A stretch of DNA of 64,000 bases, taken from positions 434,001-498,000 of the forward strand of contig NZ_QKRX01000001.1 in assembly GCF_003284585.1 (NCBI RefSeq), read 5' to 3'. Numbering within the stretch: position 1 is the stretch's first letter; each line of letters begins with the position of its first letter. The notes under the pieces are model-generated. The model was not told the origin of the DNA, ran no database searches, and saw nothing but the letters and a program-made list of their open reading frames with translations. This DNA comes from Nitrincola tibetensis (GTDB lineage Bacteria; Pseudomonadota; Gammaproteobacteria; Pseudomonadales; Balneatricaceae). Positions 18,270 through 28,323 of the stretch are shown here, piece by piece. The position numbers and the translations under genes were made by a program.

Positions 18270-18563
18270 ATGTTGGTGTTGGTTACTTATGATGTATCCT
18301 TTGATGATCCAAATGGACCAGCAAGGCTTAGAAGGATTGCCAAAATATGCGAAGACTTCGGTACGCGAGTCCAATACTCTGTTTTTGAGTGTGATTTAGA
18401 GCCTGATCAGTGGGTGAGACTAAAAGCTCGACTACTGGATACTTACGATGAAGCAGTGGATAGTTTGCGTTTTTATATGCTTGGTAAAAATTGGCGTAGA
18501 AGAATCGAACATCATGGTGCGAAGGCTGCTCTTGATTTGTTTAAGTCCCCCTTAATCATTTAA
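18270..18563 (+). CDS. cas2: Cas2 adaptation subunit
   Basis: A 97-residue ferredoxin-like protein that bridges two Cas1 dimers in the spacer-integration complex. The VTYDVS motif (aspartate at residue 8), RRIAKICEDFGTRVQYSVFEC and the LGKNWRRRIEHHG tail identify it. AAAGGAG precedes the ATG. It is the last gene of the operon, and the array begins 175 bases downstream in the same orientation. Confidence 0.96.
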   Translation: MLVLVTYDVSFDDPNGPARLRRIAKICEDFGTRVQYSVFECDLEPDQWVRLKARLLDTYDEAVDSLRFYMLGKNWRRRIEHHGAKAALDLFKSPLII

Positions 18564-18738
18564 GCGCTAACCTCTAGTTCTCATAAATTAGCCGCTAGGT
18601 TAGCGTTTAGTTAATCAGATGATATTTATGTGTTTTTTACATCCTCCGTTTTTTGTTAATCAACTTAATTAGCGCTTCACTGGTGTTAGCGTAAATATCC
18701 ACTATAGGATATGATTTACGTGTCTTTGAGAGAAGGCA
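18564..18738 (+). promoter_or_regulatory. CRISPR leader
   Basis: A 175-base AT-rich stretch between cas2 and the first repeat. By position and composition it is the leader, which carries the array promoter and the Cas1-Cas2 docking sequence. I see no gene in it. Confidence 0.75.
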
Positions 18739-19680
<942 letters not shown>

Positions 19681-19732
19681 TAAGGTCAGTGAGAGAGTTA
19701 TTGGCTAACCGAATGGCTTGGTGCTTTTTAGA

Positions 19733-19770
19733 GTAGCCAGTCGCAATTGAGTGACTGGCTACTTTGTCTT
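19733..19770 (+). terminator. Terminator-like hairpin downstream of the CRISPR array
   Basis: A perfect 10-bp stem (19733-19742 with 19753-19762) with a 10-nt loop is followed by a T-rich stretch (TTTGTCTTT). It lies about 170 bases after the last repeat and may end the array transcript. Confidence 0.55.
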
Positions 19771-19848
19771 TAATCTTATCTAGAAATCACTAAGGTAAAA
19801 AACCCTTTTAATTCTTTATCAGTAAGATAAAAAAAGTCTTTTCCGATA

Positions 19849-20556
19849 TTAACGTAAGGACTCAAAATTCGCAGCAGCTGCATCTAGCACCGCACGAGCG
19901 GATTCTGCATCTTCAAAGCCAAGCCCTTCCATGCCGCCATCCGGGCCTTTGTAGTTAGCGAACCAAAGATCAACAATCTGGCTTACGCCGTAGAACTCCG
20001 CATCCAGTTGCGCCATGCTTTCAATATGCGCGAAAGGAGAGTCCTGCGTCAGAACAGCGATGAGTTTGTCATCTTGTTCGCCGTCATCTAGCATTTTTAG
20101 GACGCCAATCACTCGTACATCAACAATTTCACCACGTGGAACAGCTTGACCTAGCACTAAGACATCAAGTGGATCGCCATCACCTCCTAATTCTTTAGGT
20201 AGGGCAGTGCCCGGAATGGCACCGTAGTTACCTGGATAACCTAGGTAGTTTACGATTCGTGGTTTTTCGTTTTTGTATTCCCAGTAGACGGCTTTAGGGT
20301 CATCTTTGCTGACTTCCCACTTAGCTGATGTGCCTGTTGGTATTTCGATAATCGCTTTAACACTACCATTCTCGTTAATGGCACTTAGTGTCATCAGATC
20401 ATCAGCCCCGACGATTGTAAAATCGTCTTTCATGGTCATCGCTTTAGCATGGGGGGTTGTATCAGAGAAGGCCAAGCCGCCAAGTGCATCGGCTTGAGTT
20501 GCTGAGGACAAAAGGGCAAGGTAAGTGACGCTGGTTAGCATCAGAATTTTCCGCAT
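19849..20556 (-). CDS. ppa: Secreted family I inorganic pyrophosphatase
   Basis: A 235-residue enzyme that hydrolyses pyrophosphate to two phosphates. The signature DGDPLDVLVL with the three catalytic aspartates is present, preceded by NYGAIPGT and followed by the KLIAVL region. Unlike cytosolic Ppa it has a hydrophobic N-terminal signal peptide (about residues 1-24, ending in TQADA), so it likely acts in the periplasm. I chose the ATG at 20556 because an AGGAG site lies seven bases upstream and the signal peptide begins there; the longer frame starting at 20595 lacks both. Confidence 0.9.
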   Translation of the reverse strand: MRKILMLTSVTYLALLSSATQADALGGLAFSDTTPHAKAMTMKDDFTIVGADDLMTLSAINENGSVKAIIEIPTGTSAKWEVSKDDPKAVYWEYKNEKPRIVNYLGYPGNYGAIPGTALPKELGGDGDPLDVLVLGQAVPRGEIVDVRVIGVLKMLDDGEQDDKLIAVLTQDSPFAHIESMAQLDAEFYGVSQIVDLWFANYKGPDGGMEGLGFEDAESARAVLDAAAANFESLR

Positions 20557-20715
20557 GGTGTTTCTCCTAGGGTCGTTGTCCTGATAACCTAGCAAGCAGA
20601 AGTGACGAGCATATTACAGACAGAAAGTATCGACCACATTATGGCGGCGATTCAGATTTATTTGCTGACTAAGTGAGGTTAAACGGAGGTTGATCAAACT
20701 ATCATTTTGAGCTTT

Positions 20716-20751
20716 TTGCACATAGCTCCCATCCTTGATGACTATGTGCAA
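20716..20751. repeat. 10-bp inverted repeat between pyrophosphatase and small secreted protein genes
   Basis: TTGCACATAG (20716-20725) and its perfect complement (20742-20751) are separated by 16 bases. It lies in a 275-base gap, downstream of one gene and upstream of the other on the minus strand. There is no T tract on the relevant side, so it could be a regulator site or an mRNA hairpin. Confidence 0.4.
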
Positions 20752-20831
20752 CTTACGATAAGGGCAAACTTACACCATAATTAGGTTTTCTTTGCTAACT
20801 TCAACCTAACATGACTGATATTTGTACCCAA

Positions 20832-21161
20832 CTAATCCAGATCATCTGGCGTGACAAGTAAGTCATATTCCTCAACATTTATATCCCAAAATGTGTAGCT
20901 GTCACCATCAGAATCAATCAGGCGAATATCAAAAACGGGTGACGAGTAACCCGTCAAGGTGACTCGTTGGGTTGTACCGTTAACAAGAACGTCATTGCCC
21001 AATACATCATCCTCCCAACTCTTTTGATCGCCGGGGCTGACGTACAGCTGGTTGATCTGGTAGCCAGTTTTGTTAGTAATGTCAACATAATAATCAGCTG
21101 CCAGTGCAGGTAGGGCGAATAGGCAGGATAAAATCAAGGGTAACAGTAATTTAGTACGCAT
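20832..21161 (-). CDS. Small secreted hypothetical protein
   Basis: A 109-residue protein with a clear signal peptide (about residues 1-21, LILSCLFALPALAA). A mature beta-rich domain of about 88 residues follows: YVDITNKTGYQINQLYVSP, then a stretch centred on DDVLGNDVLVNG and an acidic end. Proteins of this shape recur in proteobacteria without a known role. There are no cysteines in the mature part. It is probably monocistronic. Confidence 0.7.
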   Translation of the reverse strand: MRTKLLLPLILSCLFALPALAADYYVDITNKTGYQINQLYVSPGDQKSWEDDVLGNDVLVNGTTQRVTLTGYSSPVFDIRLIDSDGDSYTFWDINVEEYDLLVTPDDLD

Positions 21162-21431
21162 TAGGTAAACCTTTTCTGTGATTGAGGATCCGCAACATAG
21201 AGCGTACTTGAGTAAGGACGTTAGAGTTTTGGAGCTTGAGTATCATCTGTATATCAGAGTTAGTCAAATTAAGAAGTCTTAATAGTTATGTTACCCTGCG
21301 CTAAAGCGTGCAGGGGACAAAGGTGTATTGGTTACCGAGTATCACAATCTTTAGGAGGAGAGCAGTTTACAAGCGGTTAGGGAGAGGTCACGCAGACTTC
21401 AGGGCTTAAAATCATTGAATACATTTTAAAC
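21162..21431. other. Non-coding stretch beside the island edge
   Basis: This gap carries a small hairpin (CCCTGC with GCAGGG, 21294-21315) and a purine-rich AGGAGGAG at about 21353 without a following gene. I see no coding frame. Confidence 0.4.
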
Positions 21432-21454
21432 AAAAAAATCGCCAATGGGCGATT
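21432..21454 (-). terminator. Terminator of the interrupted tRNA-Pro gene
   Basis: On the minus strand a perfect 7-bp stem (AATCGCC/GGCGATT, 4-nt loop) runs straight into seven Ts, 20 bases after the CCA end of the tRNA fragment. It is a textbook rho-independent terminator. Confidence 0.85.
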
Positions 21455-21474
21455 CTTGTAACTCTTTAATTTAT

Positions 21475-21524
21475 TGGTCGGGACGGCAGGATTTGAACCT
21501 GCGACCCCTTGCACCCCATGCAAG
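21475..21524 (-). tRNA. 3' half of tRNA-Pro(GGG): attachment-site remnant
   Basis: The minus strand holds the anticodon arm (5-bp stem CTTGC/GCAAG around a loop with anticodon GGG), a perfect T arm (GCAGG-TTCGAAT-CCTGC), the 3' acceptor strand CGTCCCG, discriminator A and encoded CCA. The D arm and 5' acceptor strand are absent; the sequence changes to unrelated AT-rich DNA at 21525. This is the pattern left at one end of an element that integrated into the 3' part of a tRNA gene. The tyrosine integrase gene starts 177 bases further on. The complete tRNA gene should lie at the other end of the element, outside the window. Confidence 0.85.
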
Positions 21525-21700
21525 ATACTGTATAATCTTGATTATTCCTTAATGATCTCGGAATGTGTAAAATAACCTTTACTAACAACGTTTTAATGTG
21601 TAGTTGATGTTTAGGTCTTCCCAAGAGATCCCATCTAAGCCCAAATAAGCTAATCTTAAATGGCAACCAATTGGCAACTAAGCATAGATAAGAGAAATTT

Positions 21701-23014
21701 ATGTCTAACATTACAGATCGTCAAATTAATGCAAAACCAGGTGAAACGAGCCGATGGATCAGTGAATCTGTAGTACGTGGGCATGGGGCACTTGTCGTTC
21801 GAATTACACCAGCAGGTGAGCGCGTTTTTTATTTTCGCTACGTGAATAGTAATGGAAAAAGAGATTCATTACCTATCGGCACGTACAGTCGAGAAGAAAC
21901 ATCTGGATGCCTTACTTTGACGCAGGCGCGATTTAAAGCTAAAGAGCTAGCTGGCCTGCATCAAAGTGGGACAAAAGACATAAGAGAGCACTTGGAGGAA
22001 GCGGAACAATATCGAAAAGCGAAAATAGAAGCTGAGCTCATTCGTCTGGAGAAAGAGAATCTGCTACACAAAAGTCGTATCACTGTTGGAGAACTTTTTG
22101 ATGATTGGATGAAAGTTGAGTTACTGGGACGCAAAGATAAAGGCGCAAGTGCGCTACGACTATTTTCTGCAGATGTATTCCCTAAGATTGGTCAACTCGC
22201 AGCTGAGGATGTTCGCCGTAGCCATGTAATGGACATTGTTGATTCGATACTGGCACGGAACGCGAAGAGAATGGCAAAAGTAACACTTTCAGAACTGCGT
22301 CAGATGTTTAGATACGGCATAGTTCGAGAGCATTTGTCAACAGATCCTACGTATGTCATTTCTAAAGCTAAAATTGGTGGTAAAAATGTTGTACGTGATC
22401 GTGTTTTATCAAATGATGATATTTTATTATTGATAGAAAAATTACCCTCAGCTAACTTGCTTCCAACAACAGAACTAGCCATCTGGATCTGCCTCTCGAC
22501 AGCTTGCCGAATTGGCGAAATCCTGTCTGCCAAATGGTCAGATATAAACTTTGATAGGAAGACATGGTTTTTACCAGAAACAAAATCTGATCGCGCTTTC
22601 ACTATTTATCTATCAGATTTCTCATTAAGTCATTTTGAACAATTGAAGCAACACACTGCTAATAGTATATGGTGTTATCCTAACAGAAATAATACAGGAC
22701 ACGTGAATTTAAAATCCATCACAAAACAAATAATGGATCGCCAACGTAAATCTGATCAGGGTTCGATGAAAGGAAGAAGTAAGAAAAATCAGTCGCTTAT
22801 ACTGCCCGGCGGTAAATGGACACCACACGACCTAAGACGAACTGCATCGACTATGATGACACAATGTAAGGTACAAGCAAATGTGGCTAGTAGATGCCAG
22901 AATCATGTTGAAGAAAATACAATCATTAGAACTTATCAACATTATGCTTATGACAAAGAAATGAAAGAAGCTTGGGATATATTGGGTAAGCATCTAATGA
23001 CTTTAAAAAATTGA
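21701..23014 (+). CDS. int: Tyrosine recombinase (P4/DUF4102-type integrase)
   Basis: A 437-residue site-specific recombinase that integrates and excises the island at tRNA-Pro. The N-terminal arm-binding DUF4102-like domain (about residues 5-100) includes YFRYVNSNGKRDSLPIG and LTLTQARFKAKEL. A SAM-like core-binding domain spans about 125-205. The catalytic domain follows, with the first arginine in ACRIGEILSAKW (about 272), HDLRR (about 378-382) and a C-terminal histidine-tyrosine segment around QNHVEENTIIRTYQHY. The box II glycine usually seen in LGH is replaced (QNH). It lies at the island edge, pointing inward. Confidence 0.93.
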   Translation: MSNITDRQINAKPGETSRWISESVVRGHGALVVRITPAGERVFYFRYVNSNGKRDSLPIGTYSREETSGCLTLTQARFKAKELAGLHQSGTKDIREHLEEAEQYRKAKIEAELIRLEKENLLHKSRITVGELFDDWMKVELLGRKDKGASALRLFSADVFPKIGQLAAEDVRRSHVMDIVDSILARNAKRMAKVTLSELRQMFRYGIVREHLSTDPTYVISKAKIGGKNVVRDRVLSNDDILLLIEKLPSANLLPTTELAIWICLSTACRIGEILSAKWSDINFDRKTWFLPETKSDRAFTIYLSDFSLSHFEQLKQHTANSIWCYPNRNNTGHVNLKSITKQIMDRQRKSDQGSMKGRSKKNQSLILPGGKWTPHDLRRTASTMMTQCKVQANVASRCQNHVEENTIIRTYQHYAYDKEMKEAWDILGKHLMTLKN

Positions 23015-23137
23015 ACATTTGAATGTAAGTGCTAATAAAAAAATCTAATCGATTGATTAAAGCTATATTACCTCTTTGTCTTCAAAACAAGGGGGTTGCC
23101 CTAGCAGATTAAGAAAACTGTTATTTAATCCTGTTTT

Positions 23138-25420
23138 TCATTCAGCCCACCAACGAGGCAACAGATTTCGGTAGCGCTCTTGATTGAATCGCCGATCAAT
23201 TAAATGTACAGAGCCAGAATCCTGAGGCCCCCTGATTAGTCGACCGACAGCTTGCGTAACTTTTCGGATGGCAGGGTAGACATACGTATAACTGTAGCCG
23301 GTTCCTTCACCGAAGTGATTTTCAATAATTTCAGATACTTTCTCATTTTCAGCATTTGCGGCTGGAAGTCCAATGTTGATAATAAATACACCGATTAACG
23401 AATCACCTTCCAGACTGATTCCCTCTGAAAATCCGCCTCCTAGAAGCGCAAAACCCATCAGACCACGTTCAGTATTGAAACGTTTGATGAATCTATTGCA
23501 AACATCAATATTCATGTCAGCAACTTGCACAATAGAGGGTATGTCAGGAAATTGTTCTTTAAACGATTTGAATAAATTTTCTATGTATGCATAGCTACTT
23601 GCGAAAATCAGATAATTACCAGGCTTTTGATAAAACTGTTGTCCAATTTGCTGCGTTATTGTACCTAAAGTTGCATCTCGATCATTGAATCGAGTGCTAA
23701 TGTTAGCAAAATGTAGATTGATTTGTTCAGATCGATAGGGGCTTGGGAGGGTCACTCTTGTTTGATGTGCTGGTATCCCTAATAGTTGAGAGTACAGGTC
23801 AAATGGTTGTAGGGTAGCTGAAAACAATACTGATGACTCAAGAAAATTAAACCGTTCTCTTATGTGATCTGTACATATTACGTTATTCAGAGATAGCTGA
23901 AGTTTGAACTGTTTGTCATGAATCGTACCTTCCAGTTGAGTTTGTTTTGCAGAAATAAAAGAGTGACTGCCAATCGAGCAATACAGATCTAGAAAGCGTT
24001 TAACGGAATACGTGGCATTCCAGAGAGCTTCGTTCCCTGCTTTAGGTATCTCTCTTGTGCATCGGAGAACAGACGTCACAAATTGTGCTAATGCAATAAT
24101 AAAAGGTTCAGGAAGCTCAGACAGAAAAAAAATGTTTGAGTCTGTTGATCGAGTATTAGGTATCGCATTTGAGTTAACCACTAGCTGTTCATTGAAATGG
24201 TTCCAAGCGTTTAACAGAGGGCGAATGACCATTTTTAATTGTTGGGTTGCAACATCATGGGCGGAATATAAAATGCTTTCTCAGACAGTAACGGAGTACA
24301 TCCCTCGAACTCTGTCAATCAAATTGTGGCACTCATCAATTACTAATGCTAACTTCAAATTACTTGTAGTTGCTAGCTCATAGAGAAAACCATGCTGATC
24401 AAAATAATGAGTAACATCAGCAATGATAACATCTGACCATTTAGCCATTTCTATAGCCAAGAAATATGAGCAGATGTGATGTTTGTTCGCCAGTGATTGA
24501 AGAGTGGCTTGGTCTAACCATCCTAACCGTGTTGCATCATATCGAGCAGCTGGTATTCGCTCATAAAAATGAGTGCAGCCTTCGCATTCTCTATCGTTGC
24601 ATGACGTATTTTTTGAGTTACACAGTTCTGCTCGTGAGGAGAGCTCCAAGACTCTAATCAATTGGCCCGGTGCTGAAGTCAAAATTTGTTTAAGACCGTC
24701 CAAATAAACCTGACGACCTGTCTTTCGTGTAGTGAGTAACAATAATTTATCCAGCTGTTCCGATTCTAGTGCCCGAACAGCTGGAAATACGACCCCCAAG
24801 GTTTTGCCAATACCTGTGGCTGCTTCAATGAGAAGATGCCGCCTATTGAATAGGGCCGAAGATACTTCAGAAACTAATTTTTCTTGATGAAGACGAAAGG
24901 TTTCGTACGGGAAGTCCAAACTAGCTAACAGGTTATCTCTATTTTCTACATGATTTTTTTCATGTAACACCCATTGATTAAACGTATAGCAAAGATCATT
25001 AAAATAGCTGATGAGATCCGTTCTTGAAAAGGAATAGACTTCAGTTTGGTTTGTACGCGTATAGATTAATCTGAGTGCGACGTTATGGAAATTATGCTGT
25101 AGACACAGCATTGCTGCATGTACACAAAACAGTGAAATTTTAAACTCTTTCATACTTGGGGTTACAGAGCAGTCTTCAATGTACGGAAGTGCAGTGTCTA
25201 ATGAAAGTGCTTTCACAAATGACTGCACCCTAATCATTTTATAATGAACTAAGCAATATATTTCCTGCATGCCGGATCGATCATGTGTTGTTTCTCTAAG
25301 ATGAGTTAGCCTTATTCTTTTGGGATTCCTAATACTAGATATGCCACCATGGCTGTGACTAAATGTAAAAAGATCTACAGCTTCGACAGTTAAAATAGTA
25401 TCTCTGATAGTTTTATACAT
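23138..25420 (-). pseudogene. DinG/XPD-like DNA helicase split by one in-frame TGA
   Basis: Two parts of one SF2 helicase share the same reading frame and are separated only by a TGA at 24283-24281. The first part (25420-24284, 379 codons) has Walker A TGIGKTLG, a four-cysteine region typical of the XPD/DinG iron-sulfur domain (CNSKNTSCNDRECEGC) and a DECH box. The second part (24280-23138) begins in frame with sequence continuous with the family, and carries FSATLQP, FSEGISLEGD and motif VI QAVGRLIRGP. Read through, it would be 760 residues, the normal size. The second part has an internal ATG at 24232. This family often pairs with VRR-NUC nucleases such as the one at 57150. Probably inactive; a sequencing error is possible. 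Confidence 0.85.
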
Positions 25421-25717
25421 ATAGGTGCTCGTCTTATAAGGTGAGACTTAAGTTTTCATCTTTTGAAATTTCAAAAAATGAAATTTAATAATTTTGATTT
25501 AATTGTAGTATCAATCTTAACAGAAAAGCCCTTTCTAATTTATATATTGCATTGATTTATAAGGGTAAAGATGAATGATTGTGCTGGGAAAATCCTTTAT
25601 TATATCAATTTATACACTTAAACTAACAATTATAGTGAGTATGTTGCTATTTATTCTATTGCTGTGCATATTAAAAAGTTATTAATAACTTTTTTGAAAT
25701 TTTCATATAAAAGGTAC

Positions 25718-25745
25718 TTGCGGTGCGATTGACTTATTGTATACT
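25718..25745 (+). promoter_or_regulatory. Candidate sigma70 promoter
   Basis: TTGCGG (25718-25723) and TATACT (25740-25745) are 16 bases apart. It would transcribe rightwards through the candidate structured RNA towards the AP2-like gene. Confidence 0.35.
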
Positions 25746-25908
25746 GCATTCATTACTTTCCTATGAAGTAATATATATGAGACTGAGATCTTATATAAAA
25801 AGTGAGTCTGATAACTCATGATGCATGCAGAGGAAATCTGTTCTTGTGTATTCACTGATTGAATGTAGTGTTGACGTGTAAGATTATTATCAACGCTATA
25901 GTGATTTT

Positions 25909-26013
25909 CGCAAGGACACCCTTCGGGGTTTACTAGCGTCCTTTGCGGTTGGTTTGTCAGCCTTATTTAACTTACAACTCAACCCTTATAAAGGGTGGTT
26001 ATTAGCAAAGGAC
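25909..26013 (+). ncRNA. Candidate structured or attenuator-like RNA with alternative pairings
   Basis: CGCAAGGAC (25909-25917) can pair with GTCCTTTGCG (25938-25947), enclosing a small hairpin with a stable C(TTCG)G loop (25918-25929). The same right arm can instead pair perfectly over 9 bp with GCAAAGGAC at 26005-26013, enclosing another hairpin, ACCCTT-ATA-AAGGGT (25982-25996). Two mutually exclusive stems sharing one arm are the layout of attenuators and riboswitch-like leaders. No known RNA family is recognised, and no gene starts close enough to be an obvious target. Confidence 0.3.
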
Positions 26014-26307
26014 AACATTAAATGACTCTACAAAACTTTGATTCTATAAATAATATTTCTTGTCAGTACATCTTTGTTCGCTGCTGTCATCGTCTTTTTT
26101 TATTTTATAGCCGTAGTGACAGATTACTTATCTAAAGTTAGATTGTGAAATATATTTTTTAGTAAAAATATTACCTAAGCTAAAGTTTTCATGTGACTAA
26201 TTTTCAGCACTGTTTTGCAGTGCAGGGATGACTGTTGGCTTTTTTAAACAAAAATGTTTTTTCTATTGTAAAACACGCGTATTTATAAAAATTCAAAGGT
26301 GAATAAA

Positions 26308-26922
26308 ATGAGTAACGAAAAAATTAATTCAATGATGAAAGACAATCACTTAATTACACGTTTAGAAAATGGCTATATGCTTAGAAAGACAACTAACGGT
26401 TCAATATATCAAGATTTCTTTGGTTTTACTCGGTTCGGCTCTGAAGAGTCGGCTTTAGAGGCAGCTAAGGAGCAGCGAGCGCTATTGTTGAGTGAAACAT
26501 CAGACTACATCTCGTTTCAAAAAACAAATATTAATAATAAAACAGGTGTAGTGGGTACATCACTTCTGATTGCAAAAAACAAAGACTCTAATGTAATCAT
26601 TAACACACGTTGCCAGATGCCTGTAGGTGGAAAGACACAGTCTTTTAGCTTTTCAGTCAAGACATACGGCCTTTGGAAAGCTTTTGAGTTGGCAGTTAGA
26701 CATCGCAACCAGTATGTTGCAAATAACAATGGCGAACCTGTTGATGTAGAGGAGGCATTCAAGGTATTCATCGACTACTATGTTGAACGAATGAAACAAG
26801 AACAGGACTTTACAATCAAAGGCGATCTGTTTACTCAGATCATTGCAATGATTGAATCCAGTTCAACACCTGAAAAAATCGTTTTCTTTGCCAGAAATAG
26901 CATGGTTAATATCATAAATTAA
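26308..26922 (+). CDS. AP2-like DNA-binding domain protein
   Basis: A 204-residue protein. The middle (about residues 74-130) matches the AP2/ERF pattern seen in mobile-element proteins: NKTGVVGTSLL, then FSFSVKTYGLWKAFELAV. A weaker copy lies at about 33-62 (FFGFTRFGSEESALEAA). Such domains in prokaryotes usually accompany homing endonucleases or integrases and bind DNA. I prefer the ATG at 26308 over the GTG at 26299; the AAAGGTG upstream serves either. The GIY-YIG gene follows after two bases, so the pair is almost certainly co-translated. Family assignment is moderate; function is unknown. Confidence 0.55.
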   Translation: MSNEKINSMMKDNHLITRLENGYMLRKTTNGSIYQDFFGFTRFGSEESALEAAKEQRALLLSETSDYISFQKTNINNKTGVVGTSLLIAKNKDSNVIINTRCQMPVGGKTQSFSFSVKTYGLWKAFELAVRHRNQYVANNNGEPVDVEEAFKVFIDYYVERMKQEQDFTIKGDLFTQIIAMIESSSTPEKIVFFARNSMVNIIN

Positions 26923-26924
26923 GC

Positions 26925-27944
26925 ATGGAAATAGCAGGGATGCTTCTATTCATATTTTTTATATTTCCCGGATTATTTATGATCTACTATACTCATATAA
27001 CTACAAATATTGAAGCTGCGATTTGCCCTATGGAGCAGTTTGTTGATTTAAAGGCTGATTTTGATTCTCCGGGACTCTACATTCTGATAGGTAAAGCAGG
27101 TCAAAATCTAACACCTGCCTATGTTGGAATTTCTGATAAAAGTGTTGCGAAAAGAGTACGCAATTATAAGAATCGAATGTGGGATAAGTGTATTTTGTTT
27201 CGTATTCCGACAAGCCAACATTCAATAAATCTATCTTCGATAGAACACTTTTTTATTACTATTATTGCATCTGGTCATCAATTTTTTAGCATGAATAGAC
27301 GGTTTTCTTATAATGTAATTAGCAATGATAGTAAAATGGTTATTGAAGCTATTTACAATTATCTAAAATCAGTAAATATGTGCATGATGTGTCAAAAAAT
27401 CACAACAAATGCACATCATTATAGTTTTCAAGACTTAATTGATCTCGTTCCTGCAAGAAATTATTATGAGTCGCTGAACTATGGAACAGCAGTTCTTAAA
27501 TTTACAATGAACAGCGATGGAGGTATTGTTGCTTACAAAGATAGTCGGTGTAGTGAGTTGTTTTTAAAAGAATTTCATTCTGATCTAACTGACCAACAAA
27601 TATGTAAGCGTTCTTTTTTGATTCAGTCTGGCTTAGTAAAACAACGAAATAATTATTATTATCTAACCAAGGATACATTGTTTATTGATCTCAGTGATGC
27701 AGTTAGCATGTTGACCCTTGATAGTTTTAATAGTGATTTTCGATGGGAAAAGTTTGTGTGGGGTCCTTTCAAATCAGGAGCGTCACCTTTTTTTAAAAAT
27801 TGTAATGATGTAGAGTTGTTCATGTATGGCTTGATTCCACAATTTTTAATAAACTTTAGAAGAATTACTGATTACGGTTTTTGTGGTTTCAATTGGTTGC
27901 AACAATTGGAGCAACGTGTGATAGCTTCTAAATACATAATATAG
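26925..27944 (+). CDS. GIY-YIG nuclease-like protein with N-terminal hydrophobic segment
   Basis: A 339-residue protein. Residues 3-25 form a strong hydrophobic helix (membrane anchor). Residues about 44-115 resemble the GIY-YIG nuclease fold: GLYILIG, AYVGIS, then KRVRNYK and a conserved-looking SIEHFFI helix. A cysteine/histidine group (MCMMCQKI...NAHH) and a further domain without a recognised family follow. GIY-YIG enzymes cut DNA using a tyrosine and a glutamate; the glutamate could be that of SIEHF. It sits two bases after the AP2-like gene. The membrane anchor is odd for a homing nuclease and suggests an envelope-linked role. Confidence 0.55.
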   Translation: MEIAGMLLFIFFIFPGLFMIYYTHITTNIEAAICPMEQFVDLKADFDSPGLYILIGKAGQNLTPAYVGISDKSVAKRVRNYKNRMWDKCILFRIPTSQHSINLSSIEHFFITIIASGHQFFSMNRRFSYNVISNDSKMVIEAIYNYLKSVNMCMMCQKITTNAHHYSFQDLIDLVPARNYYESLNYGTAVLKFTMNSDGGIVAYKDSRCSELFLKEFHSDLTDQQICKRSFLIQSGLVKQRNNYYYLTKDTLFIDLSDAVSMLTLDSFNSDFRWEKFVWGPFKSGASPFFKNCNDVELFMYGLIPQFLINFRRITDYGFCGFNWLQQLEQRVIASKYII

Positions 27945-28323
27945 TTGTGATTGGGCATCAGGATGGATATTGGTAATACTTCATAAAACTTTTTGAAAAT
28001 TGAGTTTTTTACTTAAAATAAGTTATGGTAATAATTAAATAAACCATTATCCTCTTACATCAGGTAGTTGACCTTATTTCATTTTCTGTTAGTAAAAAAC
28101 ACAGCTCGGCCGTAAAGGGTCTACGACATAACTCCATCTCAATCAGTAATGCCAATCCATTAACTGATTGTGACAGAAGTCAGCATCAAACCAATTAGTT
28201 TACTGCTACTGGGTAATAAACGCTGTCAGAGTCCGACACTCTTAGCCTGCAGTAACTTAGTACTAATTCCCACTAATGTAATTATACGTAGTTTTAGTAC
28301 ACTTTTCGTTTCGAGGCGAGAAT
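27945..28323. other. Non-coding gap of about 380 bases
   Basis: AT-rich at its start, then more mixed. I see no gene. It may hold the decayed end of the adjacent Tn3-like element, but I could not identify a terminal repeat. Confidence 0.4.

Larger units (their letters stand above)
25421..26298. other. 878-base AT-rich non-coding region
   Basis: There is no convincing gene here. It holds a likely sigma70 promoter near 25718-25745, a cluster of paired sequences at 25909-26013 described separately, and a weak 36-codon frame starting at 26022 that I do not support. The region immediately before 26299 is T-rich. Confidence 0.5.

Noticed and set aside
20716-20751. Terminator for the small secreted protein gene
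   Set aside because: The hairpin is perfect, but the T tract lies on the wrong side for the minus-strand gene, so it is listed only as an inverted repeat.
21466-21711. 81-codon frame over the tRNA fragment on the minus strand
   Set aside because: It runs through the tRNA-Pro 3' half and non-coding DNA; the tRNA explains the sequence.
25880-26020. Retron-like non-coding RNA
   Set aside because: Paired arms are present, but no reverse transcriptase gene lies nearby, and the neighbour is an AP2-like protein.
26022-26132. 36-codon frame after the candidate RNA
   Set aside because: No clear ribosome site, and the composition is like random AT-rich DNA.
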